In this document: positions 29,005-37,734 of the stretch, in pieces
Layout: each line of letters starts with the position of its first letter
Position numbering within the stretch: the first letter of the stretch is position 1
DNA from: Bacillus nitratireducens
Lineage (GTDB): Bacteria; Bacillota; Bacilli; Bacillales; Bacillaceae_G
DNA length: 64,000 nucleotides
Direction: 5' to 3'
Assembly: GCF_001884135.1 (NCBI RefSeq)
Contig: NZ_MAOC01000069.1
Location: 62,001 to 126,000 of the forward strand
Translations under genes and position numbers: made by a program
The notes under the pieces: generated by a model
The model's database searches: none
What the model was told of the DNA's origin: nothing
The model's input: the letters and a program-made list of their open reading frames with translations, nothing else

Positions 29005-29133
29005 CCCATACCCATCAAGCTAAGATATTTAATCATTCCAAAAGTGAAATTTACCTTTCTTCAGTTGTCTATGTAAATCATTTCACTTTCTCTTTTGAAG
29101 GTCATTTTTTTCTTAGGCTTGATGGAGATGGTA
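29005..29133. repeat. Foldback MITE-like element with IS231-type ends
   Basis: Outer ends CCCATCAAGCTAAGA and TCTTAGGCTTGATGG are inverted copies. An inner pair AAAGTGAAAT / ATTTCACTTT makes the element fold back. It has no coding capacity. It accounts for most of the gap between the DUF202 and hydrolase genes. Confidence 0.6.
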
Positions 29134-29200
29134 TCACCACAGTATTTAGCGGAAAACATTCGATAATCTTAAAAGCCTTCACTCTCAACTTCTATTGGTT

Positions 29201-30385
29201 TTATTGCTTTAGTACATACTTTATTATCGTTTGAAAAGCAATAGTTTCCTTTGCACGCGGCAGATGAGAAGATAGTTTTACAATTACTATATCAGCTTTA
29301 GGTGCAATGTATATTTGCTGGTCAAAACGCCCACGGGCTGAATATCCGCCAAATTGATCATGGCTAATCCACCATTGATTAAGGTAAGAGAATTCAGCAA
29401 GATGACTATGAGTAATACTTTCTGCAAGATATTTTCGGTTACCACCTTTTTTAATGTCCTTTATTATATGTTCCGGAATAATTTGTTGGCCATTGTAGTA
29501 ACCATCATTAAGCATCATTTCACCAAATCGTGCCAAGTCACGCAATGTAGCCCGCATTCCGCAATTGGAAATATCCGTACCGATTAAATCTACTTGCATC
29601 TCTGCGTTTTCTTCTGCCCCCAGTTTAGACCAGATTTTTTCTTGAATTAATTCCGCCATATTTTTTCCAACCAAGCGTTTGACAATCCATCCCAATGTTT
29701 CTGTTTGTCCATTTTCATAATAAAATGCAGTACCAGGTATTTTATCTATTTTACTCGACAGCATAAATTCATAAAGGTTTTCCGGTCCAGTGTAGTTATC
29801 AGGTTTTGGCATTGAACCTGATGCAATAAAAATGGGTGTACCCCGGCCTATTCCCCATGGTGTATCGGCTTCCATATATTTCACAGGAACCTGCATATCA
29901 AGCAATTGCTGAACAGTCCCTTCACCAAGTCCTGTTCCTTTTAATTCAGGTACATAGAAGGAAGCTTTTTTATTTACATCTAGCAATCCTTCATCAGCAA
30001 GCAAACTAACAATCAAACCTACAAAAGATTTTGTAGCAGAGTTCATTGCATGTAGTTCATAAGATTTATAACCGTTAAAATAGTTCTCATACATGACTTT
30101 CCCTTTATGCATCACTAAAAAAGCATCCGTATTAGTTCTTTCAAGATAGGCTAAAACACTTTCACCATTGTTATCGTTTATTTTTTCTAAATCTAACTGA
30201 TCTTTAGTATATGATAATTGGGTGGACTTTTGGTTTCCTCTCCATATGATACGGCTAGCGCTTAGTTCACCGCTATGACAATACTGCTGCAAATTTTTTT
30301 GAGAAGTAAACCAATTATCCTTCGTAACAATATCTTCTGGACGAGGTGGAAAAACTTTCATTTCATTCTTTGTAATGGACTGCAT
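29201..30385 (-). CDS. NylB-like serine hydrolase (class C beta-lactamase fold)
   Basis: 394 residues with no signal peptide. Active-site motifs of the beta-lactamase/esterase/6-aminohexanoate-dimer hydrolase group are present: SxxK in NSATKSFVG and YxN in FYYENGQTE. GYSARGRFDQQIYI fits the third motif region. NylB-like enzymes cleave amide or ester bonds in the cytoplasm. GGAGGG precedes the ATG. It follows the MFS gene by 28 bp on the same strand and is the last gene of the cargo set, so it may hydrolyse the compound brought in by that transporter. The natural substrate is unknown. Confidence 0.8.
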   Translation of the reverse strand: MQSITKNEMKVFPPRPEDIVTKDNWFTSQKNLQQYCHSGELSASRIIWRGNQKSTQLSYTKDQLDLEKINDNNGESVLAYLERTNTDAFLVMHKGKVMYENYFNGYKSYELHAMNSATKSFVGLIVSLLADEGLLDVNKKASFYVPELKGTGLGEGTVQQLLDMQVPVKYMEADTPWGIGRGTPIFIASGSMPKPDNYTGPENLYEFMLSSKIDKIPGTAFYYENGQTETLGWIVKRLVGKNMAELIQEKIWSKLGAEENAEMQVDLIGTDISNCGMRATLRDLARFGEMMLNDGYYNGQQIIPEHIIKDIKKGGNRKYLAESITHSHLAEFSYLNQWWISHDQFGGYSARGRFDQQIYIAPKADIVIVKLSSHLPRAKETIAFQTIIKYVLKQ

Positions 30386-30413
30386 GACAATCCCTCCTGC
30401 TTTTTTATTTTAG

Positions 30414-31649
30414 TTAAAAAGATTGCTCTATAAACACATTTTCTTTTGCTTCTTTGACGTTGTTTTTAATCGTTAGAGCCACAATTGCCCCTGCCAATGA
30501 AGCAGAAATTAAAAACCAGGAAGCAACATTGTAAGAACCGTTAAACACAGTAAGAACGAACCCAATTACGGCTGGAGAGATACCCCCGGCAATTTGTGCG
30601 CCAAAACTAATAAACCCTGTAACAGAACCAGTTAATTCCTTTGCTGAGTATTTAATGGTAATTGTGTATAGTGATGTTCCAATAAAAGCAATTGAAATAG
30701 AATTTAAGGTCAAATAAACAATTCCATGTGAAACAGACGTTGCATTAAACATCAAATAAAGAAGGATGGCAGATGAAATTGATCCTGCCACTGCCAAGTA
30801 TTTTTCTCTTCCACTCATATATTTATCTAAAATCCAGCCGCTTACATTAAACATAAGAAAGGAGGCAAGATACGGTATGGCCATCAAGGCACTTGCTGAC
30901 AATAAATCTAAACCCTTACTTACCCAATAAGTAGGCATCCAGGAAATAATACCCCAGTTCACTATATTTGAAAAAAATTTAGTGAAAAATATCTTCCAAA
31001 AATTTTTTGTTTCAAATAACTTTTTATAAGGAACTTTTTTTTGATTTTGCTTCTCTTTATTTATTTGTATATCTTCCGGAGATTTTAGATAAACCCAAAA
31101 TGCCCATGCTATCAAAACACCTATAATACCAATGCTGACAAACATCCATCTCCACCCAAGGGAAACCACCATAACCCCTATTGTTATTGAGCCTAGCGCA
31201 CCACCGAACGTTTGTGCAGATAGAAAGAAGGAACTTGCTCTACCCCTTTCGTTTTCGGGAAAGTTTTCGGAAATAGATCTTAAACTGGCAGGAAAAACAC
31301 TTCCTTCCCCAATACCAAACAGGAAACGAAACAAAAGTAGTGATGCAAATGACCAAGCAAAACTCGTAAGAGAAGTAAAAATCGAAAAAGCTAAGATGGA
31401 AAGTACTAAAATTTTACGTGATCCATATTTATCTGTAAGCCATCCTCCTAATGGGTGCATAAGGGCGTAGCTGAAAAAGAAAATACTTATGATCAAGCCT
31501 GATTCAAAAGAATTAAGCTGCAGGTCTTTCTGAATCGGGATGATAGCTACGTTTATCGCCGCTTTGTCAATGTAACTTACTGTCATTCCTATAAATAAGA
31601 GACTAATAACAATAGATTTACGCTTACGGTCGGTTAAATTATTTTGCAT
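30414..31649 (-). CDS. MFS transporter (anion:cation symporter type)
   Basis: 411 residues, twelve membrane helices. The ACS-family signature includes FIGMTVSYIDKAAINVAI, the loop GGWLTDKYGSRKILV, and RFLFGIGEGSVFPASLRSIS with the second-half equivalents. ACS members import organic acids such as hexuronates, phthalate or glucarate. It sits between the CoA-transferase and the NylB-like hydrolase on one strand, which suggests uptake of a carboxylate or amide that is then activated or hydrolysed. GAGGGCG precedes the ATG. A 224-bp gap separates it from the upstream CoA-transferase gene. Confidence 0.85.
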   Translation of the reverse strand: MQNNLTDRKRKSIVISLLFIGMTVSYIDKAAINVAIIPIQKDLQLNSFESGLIISIFFFSYALMHPLGGWLTDKYGSRKILVLSILAFSIFTSLTSFAWSFASLLLFRFLFGIGEGSVFPASLRSISENFPENERGRASSFFLSAQTFGGALGSITIGVMVVSLGWRWMFVSIGIIGVLIAWAFWVYLKSPEDIQINKEKQNQKKVPYKKLFETKNFWKIFFTKFFSNIVNWGIISWMPTYWVSKGLDLLSASALMAIPYLASFLMFNVSGWILDKYMSGREKYLAVAGSISSAILLYLMFNATSVSHGIVYLTLNSISIAFIGTSLYTITIKYSAKELTGSVTGFISFGAQIAGGISPAVIGFVLTVFNGSYNVASWFLISASLAGAIVALTIKNNVKEAKENVFIEQSF

Positions 31650-31873
31650 TTATTCACGCCCTCTTCTTAAAAAATGGTGATTGAATCGATCCTCCTTACC
31701 TTCTAACAATAAACACTAAATAAAGATCTTGCTCATGGATTAACACAAATAACCGAAGTAAAGCGCTTAAATATCAATTCATATAGTTTTTCTCGCTATC
31801 ATATTTAACTGATACATTATTCATCTTCCTATACATGTAAGCCTTTACATTTTTTACGGGAAGTATATTCGTT

Positions 31874-33055
31874 TTAAATGATATTAGCATTTTTTAACTC
31901 ACTAAGTTTGTTTTGATCCAAACCTAATAGTTGTTCATAAATTTCATAGTTGTGTGCCCCTACTTCCGGACATAGCCACTTAACTGTACCTGGTGTTTTA
32001 GACATTTTGGGTACGATACCTTGTACGGTTACGTTTTTTTTGAGTTGGTCATCAAAAATGGATAGTAAGTTTTCCCTTACTATATATTGTGGATCTTTAA
32101 TAATATCCACTACGGAATAAACGGACCCATGTGCTACTTTAAAGGTAGTTAAAATAACTACTAATTCTTCATACACATGACTGGAAAAGAAGTCTTTTAA
32201 ATATTTATCCAGATCTTCTCTATGCTTGACCCTTAATTCATTTGTAAGAAATCTTTTATCATCAACAAGCTCGGGATGACCAATCGCGTTCATAAGACGT
32301 TTGAACATGTTGTCTGTAGATGCTGGAATAATAATCCAACGATTATCTTTTGTAAGATATAAATCATTCGGGGCAACACCAGGATTATGGGTTCCAACTC
32401 TTTCTCTTACTTTTCCTTTGGTATCATAGTCAACAATAAAATCTTCCATTACTCTAAATAGTGGTTCATACAAGGATAAATCAATTAATTGACCTTCTCC
32501 TGTCTGTTTAAAGTGATATAGTGCAAGCATGGTGGAAAATGCAGCATATACTCCTCCGAGACCATCAGCAATTGCGAAACCGGAAGGGATAGGCTTTTCA
32601 TTAGGATGACCAGTAATGTTCATTAATCCTGAAAAACCCTCAGCCACTCGTGCAAAACCGGGATTTTCTGCTAATGGACCATTTCTTCCATATGCAGAAA
32701 AATGCAGCATTACAATATTTGGTTTTACTTTAACTAAGTCCTCATAATCTATTCGCCACTTTCTCAACGTTTCAGGTCTAAAATTCGTTATAACTACATC
32801 TGATTTTTCTACAAGTTGATAAAAAACTTCAACAGCTTCTTCCTTATGCAAATCTAATGTAATACATTTTTTATTTCGATTTGTTACCTTCCATGTGTTA
32901 CTTCCCCAGTTACGGCTGGCATCTCCCTTTTCAGGTTGCTCAATTTTAATCACTTCTGCTCCGAAATCACCTAACAGATTAGAAGCAAGTGGTGCAGCTA
33001 ATACAGATGATACATCTAAAACTCTTATTCCATCTAAAATCGAATTCGAACTCAT
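31874..33055 (-). CDS. Class III (CaiB/BaiF-type) CoA-transferase
   Basis: 393 residues. Typical opening LDGIRVLDVSSVLAAPLASNLLGDFGAEVIKIEQPEKGD, then WKVTNRNKKCITLDL, and the catalytic-Asp region in GQLIDLSLYEPLFRVMED. These enzymes move CoA between carboxylic acids. AGGAGGGG precedes the ATG. It is divergent from the LysR regulator, with 129 bp between them, and heads a likely operon with the MFS and NylB-like genes. The acid activated is not known. Confidence 0.9.
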   Translation of the reverse strand: MSSNSILDGIRVLDVSSVLAAPLASNLLGDFGAEVIKIEQPEKGDASRNWGSNTWKVTNRNKKCITLDLHKEEAVEVFYQLVEKSDVVITNFRPETLRKWRIDYEDLVKVKPNIVMLHFSAYGRNGPLAENPGFARVAEGFSGLMNITGHPNEKPIPSGFAIADGLGGVYAAFSTMLALYHFKQTGEGQLIDLSLYEPLFRVMEDFIVDYDTKGKVRERVGTHNPGVAPNDLYLTKDNRWIIIPASTDNMFKRLMNAIGHPELVDDKRFLTNELRVKHREDLDKYLKDFFSSHVYEELVVILTTFKVAHGSVYSVVDIIKDPQYIVRENLLSIFDDQLKKNVTVQGIVPKMSKTPGTVKWLCPEVGAHNYEIYEQLLGLDQNKLSELKNANII

Positions 33056-33184
33056 AAAAGATCCCCTCCTTATTAATTGTCAGAAAATATTATTTCTTCA
33101 AATTTATTTTACAATTGTTTTTTTTGCATGTAAAATATCATTATGTCATATATACTTGATTAAAAATCATACAAAGGAGCCACA

Positions 33185-34087
33185 ATGAATATTGAGCAGT
33201 TAGAACATGTTGTAGAAGTTGCAAAGATGAAATCTTTCTCCATTGCTTCTGAAAACCTGAGAATTTCTCAGTCTGGTATTAGCAGATCCATTAGTAATTT
33301 AGAAAAAGAGTTAGGTGTGAAACTATTTGAACGTTCAAGATTAGGAACCATACTCACAGATGATGGTGAAAAAATTGTAAAAATAGCGTATGAAATTGTA
33401 TCAAAGCTCCAACAGTTAAAAGAAGAGGCTAAAATACAAACGGCCAGTATCAATGGGAAATTAAGAATCTCAGCTAGTCCGAGTATGTTAATGACCATTT
33501 TGTTAAAAGCCATACCACTTTTTAAAAAAGATTATCCCGGTATTGAACTGGAAATAACAGAAAAACCAGCCGATGAAATTATTGAGAATCTGCGAAAAAA
33601 TAGGATCGATATTGGTTTAACATTCATTAACGAACATATACAAAAATCAAATGATATCAAATTTGGTACGTTAGTGGACGGTAAAATAAATGTATGTGTC
33701 AATAAAAATTCCCCTTTATCTTTAAATCACGCGTTAACTCCAAAAGAAGTCTCAATGCACCCCCTAGCTATGTACAACGGTGTGAATATGAAATATTTTA
33801 TTGATCATTTTTTTCATGAGCATGGGGAAATGGATGTTTTATTTACATCCAACAATATAGAGGCGGTTAAAAGAGCAGTTATTGAGGGAATAGCGATAGC
33901 TTTTATTGTTGATTTAGCATTAAAAAATGATATCTACGTAAAGAATGGGGACATCGTTCTTATTCCACTAACAGATTGTGGCATTACGACAATTCCATTT
34001 GGATGGATTCGATTAAAAAACCAATATTTAAGCTATGCAGAAAAAGAATTTATTAAGTATTTGCAGCTTGTTTCAACAAATTATTAG
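33185..34087 (+). CDS. LysR-family transcriptional regulator
   Basis: 300 residues. The N-terminal winged helix (MNIEQLEHVVEVAKMKSFSI, LRISQSGISRSISNLEKELG) is followed by a substrate-binding domain with two Rossmann-like halves. It is divergent from the CoA-transferase gene, the standard LysR arrangement, so it probably controls the cargo operon in response to the substrate. AAAGGAGCC precedes the ATG. The intergenic region is AT-rich; I did not find a clear T-N11-A palindrome. Confidence 0.92.
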   Translation: MNIEQLEHVVEVAKMKSFSIASENLRISQSGISRSISNLEKELGVKLFERSRLGTILTDDGEKIVKIAYEIVSKLQQLKEEAKIQTASINGKLRISASPSMLMTILLKAIPLFKKDYPGIELEITEKPADEIIENLRKNRIDIGLTFINEHIQKSNDIKFGTLVDGKINVCVNKNSPLSLNHALTPKEVSMHPLAMYNGVNMKYFIDHFFHEHGEMDVLFTSNNIEAVKRAVIEGIAIAFIVDLALKNDIYVKNGDIVLIPLTDCGITTIPFGWIRLKNQYLSYAEKEFIKYLQLVSTNY

Positions 34088-34332
34088 CAGGACGCATAAA
34101 GCTGGCGATAAGATCCAACTGTTGTTTATAGAAAGTTTAAATCATTTTCTACTGTGTTATTCCACAAACTGGCCCTTTTCTTGAATAACGTGTTTAAACG
34201 ATCATTTAATTACATTCGAGCACACAGAGACTAAATTAAAGAACTTTTTTTACTCAACATGATTACCAAACACCTTTATAACAAAGTTACCTCTAGTAAT
34301 ATGAAAATATACAAGTTTACTGGAGGTTACAT

Positions 34333-34899
34333 ATGATTATTGGTTATGCCCGTGTTTCTACTATTGACCAAAACTTAGATCGTCAAATTAGTACTCTTTC
34401 TGAATACGGTTGTGAAAAAATAGTAAAAGAGAAGTTTACTGGTACTATTAAAGATCGAAAAGGTCTTCATCAACTTTTTGATATGCTCAGGAATGGCGAT
34501 ACAGTTGTAGTGGAGAGTATCTCCCGTTTAGGACGTAAAACATTAGATATCCTCAACATTATTCAACAGTTGGAAGAGACCGGAATGCAATTCATTTCTT
34601 TAAAGGAAAGTATGGATACAATAACCTCTACAGGCAAAGCGATGTTCCAAATGATGTGCGTAATTGCTAAATTAGAAAGAAATCTTATTGCTGAGAGAGT
34701 AAAAGAAGGACTTGAGGCACGTAAAAAGCGTGGAAAAACATTAGGTAGACCCAAACTAGATAAAGAAAAGCTCACTGTTGCACTTCGGATGTATGACAGT
34801 AAAGAATATTCTGTTAAAGAGATTGTCTCAGCAACCGGAATATTTAAAGGTTCTTTATATAGGGCAATAAATCGAAGAAAACTAAGAAAAATAAACTAA
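34333..34899 (+). CDS. Serine recombinase (Tn3-type resolvase)
   Basis: 188 residues. The catalytic domain opens MIIGYARVSTIDQNLDRQIS with the nucleophile Ser. It continues with VVESISRLGRKTLDILNII, then the E-helix region KAMFQMMCVIAKLERNLIAERVKEG, and ends in a helix-turn-helix (YSVKEIVSATGIFKGSLYRAI). It is normal length for a resolvase/invertase. It lies 65 bp inside the right terminal repeat of the 7.24-kb unit, as expected for cointegrate resolution. The 245-bp stretch upstream (34088-34332) has no gene and could contain the resolution site. Confidence 0.92.
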   Translation: MIIGYARVSTIDQNLDRQISTLSEYGCEKIVKEKFTGTIKDRKGLHQLFDMLRNGDTVVVESISRLGRKTLDILNIIQQLEETGMQFISLKESMDTITSTGKAMFQMMCVIAKLERNLIAERVKEGLEARKKRGKTLGRPKLDKEKLTVALRMYDSKEYSVKEIVSATGIFKGSLYRAINRRKLRKIN

Positions 34900-34928
34900 T
34901 AAGGAGTATTTTATTTTTTCTCTACATT

Positions 34929-34964
34929 TACTTTGCGGTCTAGAGCAAGAACCCTGCCATTAAG
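34929..34964 (-). repeat. Right terminal inverted repeat
   Basis: Reverse complement begins CTTAATGGCAGGGTTCTTGC and continues TCTAGACCGCAAAGTA. It is followed at once by CCTACAGGA, the same 9 bp that precede the left end. Confidence 0.8.
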
Positions 34965-35205
34965 CCTACAGGAATCAAGTTACTACAGATGAAAGATCTA
35001 AACAACATTGTCGAACAAGACCATCGATTTATTAAAAAATGGTTCTAATATATACTAATGTCCAAATTTTTTCACAGAGCAACCAAAAACACTTGCTGAA
35101 ATAGAAGCTATGCATATGATTAGAAAAGGACAGACTTTCCACGGGAAAAAGTCTGTCCAAAAGCAGATACAACTGATTAATATTCTCTTTTGTCTTATCG
35201 CATAA
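34965..35205 (+). pseudogene. IS6-family transposase, 3' part, split by insertion
   Basis: Resumes with PTGIKLLQMKDLNNIVEQDH (catalytic Glu in VEQDH), then RFIKKWF and a stop. Shifted frames give RATKTLAEIEAMHMIRKGQ and KSVQKQIQLINILFCLIA, the usual C-terminus of IS240-type transposases. It is the other half of the relic at 27356-27722. Confidence 0.85.
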
Positions 35206-35207
35206 AC

Positions 35208-35240
35208 AGTCATTCCATTAGGAATGACTCATTCTTTTTA
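35208..35240 (+). terminator. Hairpin with T run
   Basis: AGTCATTCC-ATTA-GGAATGACT followed by a T-rich stretch, just after the IS6 relic. It fits a plus-strand terminator. Confidence 0.6.
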
Positions 35241-35276
35241 CTCTTCATTATCTTCTTTTACCAGCACCTAAAAAAC

Positions 35277-35313
35277 CGCCATCCTTTCCTATGATTCTAC
35301 AGAAAGAATAGCG
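35277..35313. repeat. 37-bp dispersed repeat, copy 1
   Basis: CGCCATCCTTTCCTATGATT then CTACAGAAAGAATAGCG. It matches 61431-61467 at 35 of 37 positions in the same orientation. Both copies sit downstream of minus-strand genes and can form a hairpin. Confidence 0.7.
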
Positions 35314-35419
35314 CTTTTTTGTTATCCGGCTATAAAAAATTCAAATATTAGTATTATCCTGTTAAGTAATGGCTAATTATATCATTTCCATTCACAATCA
35401 AAATATAGGAATGATTTCT

Positions 35420-37465
35420 TTAGCAATACACAGCAGACTTTGATTTAAGAAAATACAAATACTCTATTCCGGCATCAGTGATCTTTGTACCGGCCCGCCC
35501 TCTGCCTTTTACGACAAATCCTTCACTTTCTAAAATATCCAGGCGGCGACGGATTTGCTGTGGGGATAAAGCAAAGTCTGATTCTTTGCTTTTACTTGAA
35601 AGTTGATCTCTGCTTGCCGCCTTTCCTTTTTCGTTACATTGCTTGATTACTTCCAAGATAAAAACATGCTCCTTCATTTCCAGTATACTTCCACATACGG
35701 GATATTCGGATTTCACGCTGCCCCCCTCTTGTCCCAGCATGGACGGAAGATCTCCTTTCGTCACGACATTTCCCTCACAAATTGTCAGCATATAATCAAT
35801 TGTGCTTTTTAATTCTCGTATATTTCCAGGCCATTCATATTGCATGAAATACTCCAGCACATCTTGTTCTATCTTTACCCATTTTCCGCTCTTTGTGATG
35901 AAATGCTTAATCAAAATTGGTATATCCGCTCTTCTCTCAATGAGTGGTGGAATGCAGAGATTAAGTACATTCAACCGGTAAAATAAATCGACTTTGAATG
36001 AACCGGCCCTTATCTTTCCTTGAAGATCTTTATTTGTTGCGGTAATCACTCGAACATTGACAGGTATAATTCTTACACCACCGATTCTGCGGATTTCTCC
36101 CTCCTGCAGAACGCGCAGCAAATGTGATTGAACAGTAAGACTCATGTCCCCGATTTCATCCAAAAAGATAGTTCCGTTATCCGCTAATTCAAACAGACCT
36201 TTCTTGCCCCCCTTTTGTGCTCCTGTAAATGTCCCTTCTTCGTAACCAAACAATTCACTTTCAAGCAGGCTCTCTGTTAATGCGCTACAATTTACAGCCA
36301 GAAACGGTCCGTTTTTTCGCAATGAATGCTCATGAATAGCATGGGCAAACAGTTCTTTTCCTGTTCCTGTTTCACCCTGAATTAAAATCGGATGTTCCGA
36401 TAAGGCAAGTTTCTTGGCGATTCGCTTACGCTCTTTCATTACAATATGTTCGCCGATAATATCCTCAAATCCGTATTTTGTATGAAATCCTTTATTACGC
36501 ATTTCTCTTTGCGCTGTTTTTTCAATTTCAAAGGCTTGATGTACACTCTTAAAAGTTGCGACAATTGTATTTTCTTGCATCATTTGCAAACGAAAAATTA
36601 CGATATCCACGCCATCTATGTCGAAGAACTTGCTTTCATCCTTTCCATTCATGATGAAATCGGTAATATCCCGACGACTCATCACATGTTCTACATACTC
36701 ATTAACCACATCTTGCGCCACAATATGAAACAATGCCGTAAGACGTTCATTGAATACCGTAATCCGCCCTTCCTGGTTAACGACTAATATTCCATCATCG
36801 ACAGTTCCTAACACATTTTGGATGTGCTCACTCATCTGCTTAGCATCCCGCTCTGCATGTAATAACTTACGTTGTAATTCAATGATATTGCTAATATACC
36901 TTTCTGAAATCTTCGAGGATATATCCTTATTCAAACCACAACATTCTACAACTTCCAGAATTGTTGTCATATCAAAAAGACGTACACCTATATCAATTAC
37001 TTCTTTTATGTAAGAAGGGCACAGATGTGTTTCTCCTGGCGAAACAGCAATTCGAACATCATCATAAAACAATACCCCCTTCCGAAAAGGGATAAATTGA
37101 ATATGATTTATACCAAGTTGATATAAGGATTCAATAAGATTTATTGTTGCATCATCATTATCATTCACCACTAGAACTGATGAATCTTCAGGTATTCTTA
37201 AAAGTTTATCAATGTATTCATGATGAACTGTTCTCTTTCCCACAATTATTTTCTCAGCATTCACGCTATACATACCTTTTGTTTGATCATAAACAGAAGC
37301 TGATGAATACAAAATAATTGTATCTTCAAGAGACTGCGGTATTCCCTCATCCGCAGCATGGCTTTTAATATAAACATAGTCTCCAAGCAATTGTTCTAGT
37401 TGCTCCTGTAAGGCTTGCGTTGTTTTTGAGCTTCCAGCTATAAGTGTAAGTGAGGATTTTAACAT
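35420..37465 (-). CDS. Sigma-54-dependent transcriptional activator
   Basis: 681 residues. An N-terminal signal-sensing region (about 1-200) is followed by a PAS domain (about 215-320). The AAA+ domain has Walker A GETGTGKELFAHAIHEHS, the sigma-54 contact loop in YEEGTFTGAQKGG (GTFTGA for GAFTGA), Walker B ADNGTIFLDEIGDM and an R-finger region. The C-terminus is not a Fis-type helix but a MarR/LexA-like winged helix (FALSPQQIRRRLDILESEGF), which is unusual. It is divergent from a sigma-54 promoter at 37580 that drives the transporter-iadA operon, so it is very likely the activator of that operon. Confidence 0.9.
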   Translation of the reverse strand: MLKSSLTLIAGSSKTTQALQEQLEQLLGDYVYIKSHAADEGIPQSLEDTIILYSSASVYDQTKGMYSVNAEKIIVGKRTVHHEYIDKLLRIPEDSSVLVVNDNDDATINLIESLYQLGINHIQFIPFRKGVLFYDDVRIAVSPGETHLCPSYIKEVIDIGVRLFDMTTILEVVECCGLNKDISSKISERYISNIIELQRKLLHAERDAKQMSEHIQNVLGTVDDGILVVNQEGRITVFNERLTALFHIVAQDVVNEYVEHVMSRRDITDFIMNGKDESKFFDIDGVDIVIFRLQMMQENTIVATFKSVHQAFEIEKTAQREMRNKGFHTKYGFEDIIGEHIVMKERKRIAKKLALSEHPILIQGETGTGKELFAHAIHEHSLRKNGPFLAVNCSALTESLLESELFGYEEGTFTGAQKGGKKGLFELADNGTIFLDEIGDMSLTVQSHLLRVLQEGEIRRIGGVRIIPVNVRVITATNKDLQGKIRAGSFKVDLFYRLNVLNLCIPPLIERRADIPILIKHFITKSGKWVKIEQDVLEYFMQYEWPGNIRELKSTIDYMLTICEGNVVTKGDLPSMLGQEGGSVKSEYPVCGSILEMKEHVFILEVIKQCNEKGKAASRDQLSSKSKESDFALSPQQIRRRLDILESEGFVVKGRGRAGTKITDAGIEYLYFLKSKSAVYC

Positions 37466-37579
37466 TAAGACACCTGCCTATATTTAAATTGGTTCTATTA
37501 TATCGCCAAAAAAGGACAATAAAAACCAAAATCTCTACTCTTGCCATAAAAATCTCCTTAAAAATCACACTATCAATAT

Positions 37580-37594
37580 TGGCACACATATTGC
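37580..37594 (+). promoter_or_regulatory. Sigma-54 (-24/-12) promoter
   Basis: TGGCACACATATTGC fits the consensus TGGCAC-N5-TTGC exactly, with GG-N10-GC spacing. It lies 141 bp upstream of the transporter ATG and is oriented toward it. Confidence 0.88.
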
Positions 37595-37734
37595 ATATAT
37601 AAATTAATGAAGTGTCCGAGGTTATGAAAAGGAGGGAAACAGCAGAATACGAGAAAAGAACATGGTCTATTAGCGTTATTTTTGTAAGCATTCTATTTCA
37701 ATCCATTTATTTTAAATACAAAGGAGGAACACAT

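Larger units (their letters stand above)
27723..34964. mobile_element. 7.24-kb transposon-like unit with resolvase and catabolic cargo
   Basis: The unit is inserted inside an IS6 transposase pseudogene. Its ends are imperfect inverted repeats (31 of 36 positions match, starting CTTA and sharing TGCTCTAGACCG). It is flanked by a perfect 9-bp duplication CCTACAGGA (27714-27722 and 34965-34973). It holds a short possible transposase remnant at the left end, a DUF202 gene, a NylB-like hydrolase, an MFS transporter, a CoA-transferase, a LysR regulator and, next to the right end, a serine resolvase. No intact transposase is present, so it may be a non-autonomous or decayed transposon. The resolvase suggests Tn3 ancestry, but Tn3 elements normally make 5-bp duplications and begin GGGG, so the class is unresolved. 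Confidence 0.75.

Noticed and set aside
31740-31790. Possible catabolite-response (cre) site with TAAAGCGCTTA core upstream of the MFS gene
   Set aside because: The palindromic core is there, but three consensus positions of the cre pattern are wrong.
37365-37691. 108-residue minus-strand ORF across the sigma-54 promoter region
   Set aside because: It overlaps the activator gene start and the promoter in another frame, with no start signal.
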